Shown in pieces: positions 14,851-24,461 of a stretch of 64,000 nucleotides of DNA; within the stretch, counting starts at the first letter, position 1, and every line of letters begins with the position of its first letter. The notes under the pieces were generated by a model that searched no databases, was not told the DNA's origin, and saw only the letters and a program-made list of their open reading frames with translations. The position numbers were made by a program, and so were the translations under genes. The stretch covers positions 1-64,000 of the forward strand of contig CBFIGE010000010.1 in assembly GCA_965662045.1 (NCBI GenBank), given 5' to 3'. The stretch comes from UBA3478 sp965662045. Its GTDB lineage: Bacteria > Bacteroidota > Bacteroidia > Flavobacteriales > Flavobacteriaceae.

Positions 14851-16035
14851 ATGTCGAAATTCCTCGCAGATGAAAATGGATATTACGGTGAATTTGGTGG
14901 AGCATTTATTCCGGAGATGCTCTATCCCAACACCGAAGAATTGAGAGTTAATTATCTCGAAATAATGGCGCGCGATTCTTTTCAAAAAGAATTTAAACAC
15001 TTGCTGAAAGACTACGTTGGAAGGCCTACTCCATTGTATCACGCTCAAAGATTATCCGACACCTATGGCACTAAAATATATTTAAAACGAGAAGATTTAT
15101 GTCACACTGGAGCGCATAAGGTCAACAACACCATTGGGCAAATCTTAATAGCAAAAGCTCTTGGCAAGAAAAGAATCATAGCTGAAACGGGCGCAGGTCA
15201 ACACGGAGTAGCTACTGCGACTGTATGTGCCCTTATGGGGATTGAATGCGTGATTTATATGGGTGAAATTGATATTTCAAGACAGGCACCTAATGTCGCA
15301 CGCATGAAACTTTTAGGAGCAACAGTAAGAGCTGCAACATCAGGTAGTAAAACGTTGAAAGACGCTACAAACGAAGCTATACGTGATTGGATTAACAATC
15401 CGGTTGACACGCATTACATTATTGGATCAGTGGTTGGACCTCACCCCTATCCTGACATGGTTGCGCGATTTCAATCGGTAATCTCAGAAGAGACTAAGAA
15501 ACAACTCCTTGAAAAAGAAGGAACCGAGAATCCCACCCATGTCATCGCCTGTGTAGGTGGAGGAAGTAATGCAGCCGGACAATTTTACCATTACCTCGAT
15601 CGAGAAGAAGTAAACATCATTGCAGTAGAAGCTGCTGGTAAAGGAGTGCATAGCGGAGAGAGTGCAGCTACCTCAGCCTTGGGTAAAGTTGGGATTATAC
15701 ACGGCAGTAAAACGCTTTTAATGCAGACTGGCGATGGACAAATTACAGAACCTTATTCCATCTCTGCTGGGCTAGATTATCCAGGAATTGGACCAATGCA
15801 CGCTCATCTTTACAGTAGTAATCGCGCTCAATTTGTTTCCATCACAGATGCTGAAGCGATGGCTGCTGGAAAACGACTCTCTGTACTAGAGGGAATCATC
15901 CCGGCTATAGAAACAGCCCATGCATTTGCCGTTCTTGAACAACAAACCTTTAAGGCAGAAGATATTATCGTTTTCAATTGTTCTGGTCGTGGAGATAAAG
16001 ATTTACAAACCTATATAGACTACTTCGAATTATGA
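14851..16035 (+). CDS. trpB: Tryptophan synthase beta chain
   Basis: TrpB is the PLP enzyme that joins indole and serine. The 394-residue protein has the PLP lysine in HTGAHKVNNTIGQ, the catalytic Glu region ETGAGQHGVATAT, the phosphate-binding GGGSNAAG, and HSGESAATSALGKVGIIHG. It is a normal TrpB1-type sequence, made to pair with TrpA. The trpA start overlaps its stop by 4 nt. Confidence 0.98.
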   Translation: MSKFLADENGYYGEFGGAFIPEMLYPNTEELRVNYLEIMARDSFQKEFKHLLKDYVGRPTPLYHAQRLSDTYGTKIYLKREDLCHTGAHKVNNTIGQILIAKALGKKRIIAETGAGQHGVATATVCALMGIECVIYMGEIDISRQAPNVARMKLLGATVRAATSGSKTLKDATNEAIRDWINNPVDTHYIIGSVVGPHPYPDMVARFQSVISEETKKQLLEKEGTENPTHVIACVGGGSNAAGQFYHYLDREEVNIIAVEAAGKGVHSGESAATSALGKVGIIHGSKTLLMQTGDGQITEPYSISAGLDYPGIGPMHAHLYSSNRAQFVSITDAEAMAAGKRLSVLEGIIPAIETAHAFAVLEQQTFKAEDIIVFNCSGRGDKDLQTYIDYFEL

Positions 16036-16799
16036 GCAAAAGAATCAGTGAGCTGTTCGAGACAGATAAAAAATTGGTGTCCATTTATTTCACAGCAGGG
16101 TTTCCAAAATTAAACGACACTGTTGAAATCATTGAAAAGCTAGAAAAATCTGAAGTAGACCTTATAGAAATTGGCCTTCCATTTTCTGATCCTTTGGCCG
16201 ATGGACCTACGATTCAAGAGAGCTCAACTAAGGCACTTCACAATGGTATGACTACAGAATTATTATTTGAACAGTTGTCTAACATTAGACAAAAGGTCAG
16301 AATCCCACTCATTATCATGGGATATTTCAATCCTGTGATGCAATACGGAGTTGAGGCTTTTTGTCGAAAATGCGAGGATATAGGGATTGATGCGCTTATT
16401 CTTCCAGACTTGCCGCTTCGTGAATATCAACTGCATTACAAAGAAATATTCAACCGCCACGGTCTGGATCTCATTTATTTAATAACACCTCAGACCCCAG
16501 AAAAACGCATCCGAGCAATCGACCAAATAAGTAACTCTTTTATTTACATGGTTAGCTCATCCTCAACCACTGGAGCGAAGGCAGGTTTTAGTTCAGAAAA
16601 CCAAGAATATTTCAAGAGAGTTGCAGAAATGAAACTCAAAAATCCTACGCTGGTCGGTTTTGGAATTAGTGACCAAAATAGTTTTGACCAGGCTACAGCC
16701 CATAGCCAAGGAGCAATTATTGGATCTGCCTTTATCAAGCATATCGAAAATAAAGGGATTGACCAAATTCCATCCTTTGTTCAAAATTTAAAGGCATGA
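16032..16799 (+). CDS. trpA: Tryptophan synthase alpha chain
   Basis: TrpA cleaves indole-3-glycerol phosphate and channels indole to TrpB. The 255-residue barrel shows LIEIGLPFSDPLADGPTIQ with the catalytic Glu and Asp, IMGYFNPVMQYG, ALILPDLPL, YMVSSSSTTGA and VGFGISDQ. Its stop overlaps the start of a small membrane-protein gene by 4 nt, so the trp transcript appears to extend further. Confidence 0.98.
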   Translation: MSKRISELFETDKKLVSIYFTAGFPKLNDTVEIIEKLEKSEVDLIEIGLPFSDPLADGPTIQESSTKALHNGMTTELLFEQLSNIRQKVRIPLIIMGYFNPVMQYGVEAFCRKCEDIGIDALILPDLPLREYQLHYKEIFNRHGLDLIYLITPQTPEKRIRAIDQISNSFIYMVSSSSTTGAKAGFSSENQEYFKRVAEMKLKNPTLVGFGISDQNSFDQATAHSQGAIIGSAFIKHIENKGIDQIPSFVQNLKA

Positions 16800-17017
16800 A
16801 TAAACAACGACTTCGACTGATTATAATACTAGTTTTAACCTTAGGATTTGCCCCATATAGTCCTGAACCACATCTCTTTGGGAAAATAAGATGGCTCAAA
16901 GGTGGTGCAGTAGGAATGCAGCCTATGGACTGGTTCGATTTGGTACTGCACGGATTTCCTTTTGTTTTGTTATTAGTGTATATTGTTTTGAATGTTCGCA
17001 AAAAAGAATCATCATGA
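16796..17017 (+). CDS. Small two-span membrane protein, unknown function
   Basis: This 73-residue protein has two hydrophobic segments (about residues 7-20 and 50-66) joined by a loop with EPHLFGKIRWLKGGA and MQPMDWFDLVLHG. I recall similar short proteins in other Bacteroidota, sometimes labelled as transporter fragments, but no function is established from the sequence. It starts in a 4-nt overlap with trpA and ends in a 4-nt overlap with the peptidase gene, so it should be made with the trp operon. Confidence 0.7.
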   Translation: MNKQRLRLIIILVLTLGFAPYSPEPHLFGKIRWLKGGAVGMQPMDWFDLVLHGFPFVLLLVYIVLNVRKKESS

Positions 17018-18531
17018 TTAGAAAATACTACTTCTTCTTATTACTATTTTTCGGCTTACAACTGAGTGCCCAAGATTTAGCTAAGAGCCAATTGCATACT
17101 AAGGTTAGAAATGCTATTATAGAATTAAAATCTTTTGTCGCACTTCCGAACGATGCGCAGTTCAAAGATGATATTGACGATAATCTATTTTGGCTTCGAA
17201 AAGCTTTTGAGCGAAGAGGATTTAATACGGCTCAATTACCCAGCGAAAATCTTGATTTGTTTTTTGCAACGACTCCATTTATAGAAAACCAACCAACGCT
17301 ATTATTTTATATGCACCTAGATGGACAGTCGGTAGAACCTTCGAAATGGGATCAAGCCGACCCCTATCAAATGATAATCAAAAAACCAGTTGACCAGCAA
17401 TTTCAATCCACTACAATGCAAGATCTGGATTCACAGGGACAACTGCCGATGGATTGGAGACTTTTCGGACGATCAACATCAGACGACAAGGGACCTATTG
17501 TTATGTTCCTACAAGCTATTGATTTAATTCGTGAAAATCAGCTTAGTATTCCCTTTAACATAAAGGTTATTCTTGATGGAGAAGAAGAAAAAGGTAGTAA
17601 ACCTCTTAAAGGTGTAGTAGTTCAAAACAAAGAATTGCTAGAAGCTGATTATCTCATTATTGCAGATGGGCCAGCCCACAGGTCAGGCCTACCAACAATA
17701 GTTTATGGCTGTCGAGGCATAACGACACTTAGTTTAACCACATACGGACCTATTTTACCTCAACACAGTGGTCATTACGGTAATTACGCACCAAACCCCG
17801 CATTAGATTTAAGTCAACTTCTAGCGAGTATGAAAGACAGAGAAGGAAGGGTCTTAATTGACGGATATTATGAAGGAATCACAATAGACGAAGAAACTGA
17901 AGCCATATTAAGGGAAGTTCCCGATGACGATCAGCAAATTAAAAATCAATTACAGATTGGACGAACAGACTTAGTAGCATCGTTTTATCAAGCCTCTTTG
18001 CAGTATCCATCATTGAATATTAGGGGATTGCAATCAGGTTGGGTAGGTAGTAATGTGAGAACCATCGTGCCCAATACGGCCACCGCTGAAATAGACCTTA
18101 GATTAGTGCCGGAATCAGATGGAAATCGACTCAAAGGTTTGGTGAAAGATTATATCAAAAAAAAGGGCTATACCGTCATAGAAGAAGATCCTGACCAAGA
18201 ACAGAGACTTCAAAATGATCGATTGATAAAAATCAATGAGCGAGGGGTAACTGATGCTTTTAGAACAGATTTAAACCACCCCTTTGGACTTCACATCAAA
18301 TCCATGCTCGAATCTGAGTTTGAACAAGATGTGGTGCGCATTCGAATTATGGGAGGAACTGTTCCCATTGCGGCATTTATCAATACATTAGATATTCCTG
18401 CTTTTATTTTACCTATGGTAAATCACGATAACAATCAGCATAGCCCAAATGAGAATTTGAAAATAGGACAATTGGCCTACGGTATTAGCACCTATTATCG
18501 ACTCTTAACGGAACCCTTTAACAACAATTAA
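17014..18531 (+). CDS. Secreted M20-family metallopeptidase
   Basis: A 505-residue dipeptidase/aminoacylase-like hydrolase of the M20 family. The signal peptide IRKYYFFLLLFFGLQLSAQ suggests export. Metal ligands are suggested by YMHLDGQSVEP, GRSTSDDKGPIV, LDGEEEKGSKPL, ADGP and NHDNNQHSPNE, and MGGTVPIAAFI fits the family's C-terminal region. The frame is open to 16891, but the ATG at 17014 overlaps the preceding stop as ATGA and precedes the signal peptide. Peptide release of tryptophan or other amino acids is an inference from the operon position only. Confidence 0.88.
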   Translation: MIRKYYFFLLLFFGLQLSAQDLAKSQLHTKVRNAIIELKSFVALPNDAQFKDDIDDNLFWLRKAFERRGFNTAQLPSENLDLFFATTPFIENQPTLLFYMHLDGQSVEPSKWDQADPYQMIIKKPVDQQFQSTTMQDLDSQGQLPMDWRLFGRSTSDDKGPIVMFLQAIDLIRENQLSIPFNIKVILDGEEEKGSKPLKGVVVQNKELLEADYLIIADGPAHRSGLPTIVYGCRGITTLSLTTYGPILPQHSGHYGNYAPNPALDLSQLLASMKDREGRVLIDGYYEGITIDEETEAILREVPDDDQQIKNQLQIGRTDLVASFYQASLQYPSLNIRGLQSGWVGSNVRTIVPNTATAEIDLRLVPESDGNRLKGLVKDYIKKKGYTVIEEDPDQEQRLQNDRLIKINERGVTDAFRTDLNHPFGLHIKSMLESEFEQDVVRIRIMGGTVPIAAFINTLDIPAFILPMVNHDNNQHSPNENLKIGQLAYGISTYYRLLTEPFNNN

Positions 18532-18542
18532 ATCTGTAGTAA

Positions 18543-21500
18543 TTAGTCTTCTAAAACAATAATTAAATCATCAGATTCAACCAAGGTACCTGCCTTTAAA
18601 ACAATTTCTTTTACAGTTCCTTCTTTTGGAGCGGTTACTGTAGTTTCCATTTTCATGGCTTCAATCACAAATAATGGTGTATTTGATTTGATGCTTTGAC
18701 CTTTTTTCACCAAAATGTTCGAGAGCAATCCTTGTAGCGGAGAACCTACATGCTGATCATTGTCTGTATCGGCTTTTCGGTTTTGTGGGCTTTCGGCAAC
18801 AATCGACTGATCTTTTACTCGAATATGGGAGAGCTGACCGTTGATTTTAAAAAATAAATCGACCATTCCGTTTTCGTCAGGTTTTCCCACCAGCTGCAAC
18901 TGAACTAAAACGTTTTTCCCTTTTTCGATTGTCACTAAAATTTCCTCTCCTGTTTTCATTCCATAGAAGAAATTTTTGGATGGAATGACCACGACATTTC
19001 CAAATTTTAAGTGATGTCGGTAGGCCTCTTCAAAAACTTTTGGATATAGTTGGTAAGACAAGAAATCTGTTATTTCCAAATCCCTTCCCATACCGGCTGA
19101 GAATTTGCTTTTAAACTTTTTAAATTCTTTCTCGATATCCAAGGCTGGGATGTGGGCATTTGGACGATCTGTATATGGGTTTTCGTCTTTCAAAATCACC
19201 CTCTGCAAGTCGGAATTGAACCCACCTAAAGGTTGTCCTAAATCACCTCTAAAGAAACTTTTAACGGAATCTGGAAAGGCGATGTTTTGTCCCTTGGTCA
19301 AGACTTCGTCAGCGGTAATTCCGTTACTGATTAAGTATTGAGCCATATCCCCAACTACCTTTGAACTCGGTGTTACTTTTATAATATCACCAAAGAGTTT
19401 ATTTACCTCAGCATACATTTTAGTCACCTCAGGAAACTTATCCTCTAATCCCAATGCAATGGCCTGACCCTTTAAATTTGAATACTGACCTCCAGGGATT
19501 TCATGCGTATAGACTTCTCCAGTTCCCGATTTAAGTCCAGATTCAAAGGGGAAATAATAAGACCTCATCGTTTCCCAGTACCTCGAGTGTTCTGCCAAAG
19601 ATTCAATGTTCATTTGACGCTCGCGCGGATGATACCTCATCATTTCTACTACTGAATTGAAATTTGGCTGTGAAGTCAATCCTGAAAGACCTCCAAGCGC
19701 TACATCAACCACGTCTACTCCTGCCTCAATCGCTTTTAAATAGGTAGCTGTTTGAATTGAAGATGTATCGTGTGTGTGTAAGTGAACAGGCAAGGCTACG
19801 GTATCTCTCAGTGCATGAACAAGTTCATAGGCCGCATCCGGCTTTAAAAGGCCGGCCATATCCTTTAATCCAATGATATGGGCTCCTGCATTTTCGAGAT
19901 CCTTAGCCATTTGTAAGTAGTAGTCTAAGGTATATTTCTTTTGATCTGTATTTCTAAAATCGCCGGTATAGCAAATTGTTCCTTCAGCAATACCAGCAGT
20001 GTATTTGCGTACATGTCCTATACAGGGTGCAATGGATTCCATCCAATTGAGGGAGTCGAAAATTCTAAAGACATCAAGACCTGTTTCAAAGGATTGCTCT
20101 ACAAATTTGGCAATAATATTGTCTGCATAAGCCTTGTAACCTACTGCATTTGAACCTCTCAGTAACATTTGTGTCAAGACGTTTGGCATGGCCTTTCTCA
20201 ATAAGGATAAACGCTCCCAAGGATTTTCTTTTAAAAATCTCAAACAAACGTCAAAAGTTGCTCCTCCCCAAATTTCCATGGAGAAAATTTCAGGGTTTTG
20301 TTTGGCATAAGATTCAGCTACAGCCATCATATCGAATGTTCTCATGCGGGTCGCCAAAAGACTTTGATGTGCATCTCGCATGGTCGTATCCGTATAGTGC
20401 ACTTTGTCATCTGCTCTTAACCATTTAGAAAATTCATCAGGCCCAATCTCGTTAAGTAGATCTTTTGTCCCGTGTGGGTAGACTATTTTTGGCGTATCTG
20501 GTAGGGTGATTTTAGGTAATTCTATATTTTTTGGAATGCTCTTGTTGGCTAAATCTGGATTTCCATTTACAATGGTTTCTGCCAAAAATCGCACCAACTT
20601 ATTTCCCCTATCTGCAGATTCTTCTAAATCAAATAAGGAAGGGTTTTGTTCTATAAAGTTTACCGTGATCCTACCTTCTTGGAAGGCATCGTGCTTCAAT
20701 AAATTTTGCAAAAAAGGAATGTTGGTTTTAATGCCTCGAATTCTGAACTCCTGCAAAGCTCTCAACATTCTTTTGCTTGAATCTTCAAGTGTTCTTGCCT
20801 GAGCTGATACTTTAACCAACATGGAGTCAAAGAAAGGTGAGATACGTACTCCTTGATAAATACTACCTGCATCGAGACGTATTCCAAATCCTGAGGCAGA
20901 TCTATAGGTAGTGACTACGCCATAGTCAGGTTTGAAGTTATTGGCTGGATCCTCACTGGTAATTCTACACTGAAGAGCATAACCGTAACAACCTATTTCT
21001 TCTTGAGATCCAATATTTATTTGTGGGTCAGAAAGCTTGTATCCACTGGCAATAAAGAGCTGTGTTTTTACCAGATCAATATGCGTGATCATCTCTGTAA
21101 CCGTATGCTCTACTTGTATTCTAGGATTTACCTCAATAAAATAAATGCTCTCATCATGGTCGACAAGAAATTCTACTGTTCCGATATTGTTGTAATCAAC
21201 TGCTTTACAAATCTTTTGAGCGTAGCTGTAAAGTGCTTCTTTGGTCTCTTCTTTAAGATAGATAGAAGGTGCAAATTCAATTACCTTTTGATAACGCCTT
21301 TGAACAGAACAATCGCGTTCGTATAAATGCACCATGTTGCCATGAGCATCGGCAACAATTTGTATCTCAATATGTTTTGGGTTTTCTATGAATTTTTCAA
21401 GAAAAACGGTAGGGTCTCCAAATGCGTTTTGAGCTTCTCGCCTTGCTTCCATATAGGCCTTTTCTAACTCTTGATCTGAGCGAATTACCCGCATTCCTCT

Positions 21501-21998
21501 TCCTCCACCTCCAGAAGCCGCTTTTAACATAATAGGATAGCCGATGTCTGCTGCTTCTTTTAGGGCGATTTCAACGCTGCTTAAATCGCTCTCGCTAGAT
21601 TTGATGATAGGCACTTGCTCTTGAAGAGCGACTTCTTTCGCTGTGATTTTGTCACCCAAGGCTCGAAGAACAGATACCTTGGGACCTACGAAAATAATAC
21701 CAGCTTTTTCGCAAGCCTCGGCAAACTCTGCGTTTTCAGATAGAAATCCATAGCCAGGATGTATAGCATCCGCATTAGATTCAATCGCAACACCAATGAT
21801 TTCATCAATGTCGAGATAAGGTTTCAAAGGATCCTCGTCTTTACCGATTTGATAGCTCTCGTCTGCTTTGTATCTGTGAAGGGAATACCGATCTTCGTAG
21901 GTGTAAATACCTACTGTTTTAATACCTACCTCTACACATGCTCTAAAAATACGAATAGCGATTTCTCCTCTATTCGCGACGAGTACCTTTTGAATCAT
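18543..21998 (-). CDS. pyc: Pyruvate carboxylase
   Basis: This biotin enzyme converts pyruvate to oxaloacetate for anaplerosis and gluconeogenesis. The single 1151-residue chain holds a biotin carboxylase domain (about 1-450, with KAASGGGGRGMRV and FIEVNPRIQVEHTVTE), a carboxyltransferase domain (about 530-810, with TTMRDAHQSLLATRMRT and LPVHLHTHDTS), a linker domain, and a biotinyl domain with IEAMKMETTV where Lys1116 should be biotinylated. The order is that of the alpha4-type enzyme. It ends 11 nt from the convergent M20 gene. The BirA ligase that could biotinylate it lies at 29.3-30.1 kb. Confidence 0.98.
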   Translation of the reverse strand: MIQKVLVANRGEIAIRIFRACVEVGIKTVGIYTYEDRYSLHRYKADESYQIGKDEDPLKPYLDIDEIIGVAIESNADAIHPGYGFLSENAEFAEACEKAGIIFVGPKVSVLRALGDKITAKEVALQEQVPIIKSSESDLSSVEIALKEAADIGYPIMLKAASGGGGRGMRVIRSDQELEKAYMEARREAQNAFGDPTVFLEKFIENPKHIEIQIVADAHGNMVHLYERDCSVQRRYQKVIEFAPSIYLKEETKEALYSYAQKICKAVDYNNIGTVEFLVDHDESIYFIEVNPRIQVEHTVTEMITHIDLVKTQLFIASGYKLSDPQINIGSQEEIGCYGYALQCRITSEDPANNFKPDYGVVTTYRSASGFGIRLDAGSIYQGVRISPFFDSMLVKVSAQARTLEDSSKRMLRALQEFRIRGIKTNIPFLQNLLKHDAFQEGRITVNFIEQNPSLFDLEESADRGNKLVRFLAETIVNGNPDLANKSIPKNIELPKITLPDTPKIVYPHGTKDLLNEIGPDEFSKWLRADDKVHYTDTTMRDAHQSLLATRMRTFDMMAVAESYAKQNPEIFSMEIWGGATFDVCLRFLKENPWERLSLLRKAMPNVLTQMLLRGSNAVGYKAYADNIIAKFVEQSFETGLDVFRIFDSLNWMESIAPCIGHVRKYTAGIAEGTICYTGDFRNTDQKKYTLDYYLQMAKDLENAGAHIIGLKDMAGLLKPDAAYELVHALRDTVALPVHLHTHDTSSIQTATYLKAIEAGVDVVDVALGGLSGLTSQPNFNSVVEMMRYHPRERQMNIESLAEHSRYWETMRSYYFPFESGLKSGTGEVYTHEIPGGQYSNLKGQAIALGLEDKFPEVTKMYAEVNKLFGDIIKVTPSSKVVGDMAQYLISNGITADEVLTKGQNIAFPDSVKSFFRGDLGQPLGGFNSDLQRVILKDENPYTDRPNAHIPALDIEKEFKKFKSKFSAGMGRDLEITDFLSYQLYPKVFEEAYRHHLKFGNVVVIPSKNFFYGMKTGEEILVTIEKGKNVLVQLQLVGKPDENGMVDLFFKINGQLSHIRVKDQSIVAESPQNRKADTDNDQHVGSPLQGLLSNILVKKGQSIKSNTPLFVIEAMKMETTVTAPKEGTVKEIVLKAGTLVESDDLIIVLED

Positions 21999-22039
21999 TT
22001 GATAACAGAAAAATTAATATGGGTGCAAAGAAACAAACA

Positions 22040-22801
22040 TCAACGCACAAAGACCGGATGTAGCTCATCTTTTGAATATTCCTCAGAATATGCATAACCT
22101 TCTTTAGAAAATTCTAAAATATCATCCATATTTTTGGCATTATTCACAATAAGATATCGAGACATCATTCCTCTTGCCTTTTTGGCAAAAAAGCTAATGG
22201 TCTTTAAACTGCCATTTTTAAAGTCCTTAAACTCGGGATGCACAACTTTATTTTCAATAACCCTAAAATCAATTGCAGCACTGTACTCCTTGCTAGCTAA
22301 GTTCACTAGCGTTTCACCGTTTTCTAACAATTCGTTGAGCTTTTGAGTCAAAATGGGCTTCCAATAAGCTACTAAACTAGAAGCCTTTGCCACTTTAATA
22401 CTAGTTCCCATTTCAAGGCGGTAGGCTTGTATTAAATCCAACGGTTTGAGCATACCGTATAAACCTGATAGAATCAAAAGCATTTCTTGCATACTAGAAA
22501 TTTCTTCTTCTTTAAGTGAAAAAGCATCTAAGCCTTTATACACATCTCCGTTAAAGGCAAAGACAGCTTGTCTAGATTCTCCTTTTGTCATCGGCCATGT
22601 GAATTCCTGATTTCGCTCCCAATTGAGCGAAGCAATTTTGTCTGAAATTTTCATTTTGCTCTGAAGCTCTGAAGCTTTAAAAGATTTTAAGCGATGCTGC
22701 ACTTCTTTTACAGCCGACTCAAACATCAAGTCAGAGTGATTTGTTACCGGAATTGGTGTTTCTAAATCTAGAGATTTGGCGGGTGATATAAGGATTTTCA
22801 T
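22040..22801 (-). CDS. yaaA: Peroxide stress protein YaaA (DUF328)
   Basis: YaaA lowers free iron and limits oxidative DNA damage in E. coli. The 253-residue protein is full length, with the family start MKILISPAKSLD, AVFAFNGDVYKGLDA, LILSGLYGMLKPLDLIQAYR, LEMGT and FAKKARGMMSRYLI. It overlaps the RluD-type gene by 4 nt (ATGA) and precedes pyc by 41 nt. The link to iron handling is from the family, not shown here. Confidence 0.94.
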   Translation of the reverse strand: MKILISPAKSLDLETPIPVTNHSDLMFESAVKEVQHRLKSFKASELQSKMKISDKIASLNWERNQEFTWPMTKGESRQAVFAFNGDVYKGLDAFSLKEEEISSMQEMLLILSGLYGMLKPLDLIQAYRLEMGTSIKVAKASSLVAYWKPILTQKLNELLENGETLVNLASKEYSAAIDFRVIENKVVHPEFKDFKNGSLKTISFFAKKARGMMSRYLIVNNAKNMDDILEFSKEGYAYSEEYSKDELHPVFVR

Positions 22802-23826
22802 AAGGGTCTATTTTGTGTGTATTCTCTCCATTTTGTTAAACAAGCACTGAAATCTTCGGGAAGTTCTGCGGTAAAATGCATTTTTTCACCGGAATGAGGA
22901 TGTATAAAGCCTAAAGATTCAGCGTGAAGTGCCTGACGCCTTAAAAGTTTAAAGGTATTCTCAACAAATTGTTTATACTTAGTAAAGGAGGTACCTTTTA
23001 AAATGCGATTTCCTCCATAGCGTTCATCGTTAAAAAGCGGATGTCCAATGTGCTTCATGTGGGCTCTTATTTGATGTGTTCGACCTGTTTCTAATCGACA
23101 AGAAATCAAACTTAAATAACCTAGAGATTCTATTTTAGTGAAGTGAGTTACAGCGTGTTTACCGATACTTCCATCTTCATAAACATCCATCTGAAGTCGG
23201 TTCTTTAAGCTTCGTCCTACATGACCTTCCACAGTTCCTGAATCCTCTTTTAAATCGCCCCAAACAAGAGCTATGTATTTACGCTCTATAGACTTATCTA
23301 AAAACTGTTTAGCCAAATGCGTCATGGCTAATTCTGTTTTAGCAACGACTAAAAGCCCAGAGGTATCTTTGTCAATTCTATGCACTAAACCTGGCCGATC
23401 AGAAGAATTCATCGGTAATTCTTCTTTGACATGGTGTAAAACTGCGTTGACTAAAGTACCTGAATAATTCCCATGACCTGGGTGAACCACCATACCAGCT
23501 CTTTTATTGACCACCATAAGATGGGAGTCTTCGTAAACAATATCTAAAGGAATGTCTTCTGCCACGAGTAGAAATTCATGGGGAGGATGTTCAAATAGTA
23601 CTTGAACTTTTTGACCTGACTTAATTTTGAAATTAGATTTTACAGGATGGCCGTCAACCCAAATATTGCCATTTTTAGCTGCCTGTTGTATTTTATTTCG
23701 CGTTGCATTTTCAATAAAATTCATCAAAAATTTATCCACTCTAAGCGGCTCTTGACCTTTGGCAGCTTCGAAAGTGTAGTGCTCGTGCAATTCGTTAAGT
23801 TCCGAATTAACTTCAATTCTATTCAT
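22798..23826 (-). CDS. rluD: Ribosomal large-subunit pseudouridine synthase, RluD type
   Basis: This enzyme isomerises uridines in 23S rRNA. The 342-residue protein has an N-terminal S4 domain (LRVDKFLMNFIENATRNKIQ, about residues 27-46) and a catalytic domain with LVHRIDKDTSGLLVVAKT holding the catalytic Asp, followed by ETGRTHQIRAHMKHIGHPLF. RluA, RluC and RluD are close relatives. The S4 domain and length favour RluD, but target sites are inferred. It follows the PASTA gene by 11 nt. Confidence 0.92.
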   Translation of the reverse strand: MNRIEVNSELNELHEHYTFEAAKGQEPLRVDKFLMNFIENATRNKIQQAAKNGNIWVDGHPVKSNFKIKSGQKVQVLFEHPPHEFLLVAEDIPLDIVYEDSHLMVVNKRAGMVVHPGHGNYSGTLVNAVLHHVKEELPMNSSDRPGLVHRIDKDTSGLLVVAKTELAMTHLAKQFLDKSIERKYIALVWGDLKEDSGTVEGHVGRSLKNRLQMDVYEDGSIGKHAVTHFTKIESLGYLSLISCRLETGRTHQIRAHMKHIGHPLFNDERYGGNRILKGTSFTKYKQFVENTFKLLRRQALHAESLGFIHPHSGEKMHFTAELPEDFSACLTKWREYTQNRPL

Positions 23827-23837
23827 GAACTATAATG

Positions 23838-24392
23838 TTATCGCCGACCGTTTCCGCAAACAAGGACGACATCAGAGGCTTTTTGAATCAGAGTTCCCGG
23901 AGGAATTCTACGCCCATTTTGTTTGACATGGTAAACCATTTCTTTTCCAATTTCTGGGATGTACTCTACATCAACTACATTTAATCCCACTGAAGATAAT
24001 TTAGCAATGGCTGATCTTCTTGTAATTTGAATGACATTAGGTAAACTCAACTTAGCATAACCTGAAGGATTCAGAGTAACATAGATTTTACGATTTTCTT
24101 TAACCTGTTTTCCCGGTTTGGGGTTTTGGTCTAACACTGCTCTTTTAGGAAAAGTGGGATTATAGGCTGCAGAATCCATCACTTCGAATCGCAACTTTAA
24201 ATCTTTGGTTTTTTGAGAGAGTTCTTGCACAGACATTTTCTCAAAATTTGGAACTTGAATACTGTCATTGTGATTGGTATATAACTTTAGCCATCCAAGG
24301 GTAACCCAAATAACTAAAAACACAAATAGGAATCCCAACCCTACTTGGATTAAAAACATTCGACTTTTGAGAAATGATAACAAAGGCATCAT
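23838..24392 (-). CDS. PASTA-domain membrane protein
   Basis: This 184-residue protein has one N-terminal membrane segment (about residues 14-36) and two PASTA domains outside (about 42-112 and 116-182; QVPNFEKMSVQELSQ and LPNVIQITRRSAIAKLSS). PASTA domains bind muropeptides or beta-lactams in Ser/Thr kinases and PBPs. Here no kinase or transpeptidase domain is attached. It is divergent from ddl, which supports a cell-wall context. It heads the minus-strand run with rluD, yaaA and pyc. Confidence 0.85.
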   Translation of the reverse strand: MMPLLSFLKSRMFLIQVGLGFLFVFLVIWVTLGWLKLYTNHNDSIQVPNFEKMSVQELSQKTKDLKLRFEVMDSAAYNPTFPKRAVLDQNPKPGKQVKENRKIYVTLNPSGYAKLSLPNVIQITRRSAIAKLSSVGLNVVDVEYIPEIGKEMVYHVKQNGRRIPPGTLIQKASDVVLVCGNGRR

Positions 24393-24461
24393 AGACTTTT
24401 TTAAGTATTCAAAGATATGAAAACCCTTTATTTTTAGTTAATTTGATCAAAATTTGAGCAG

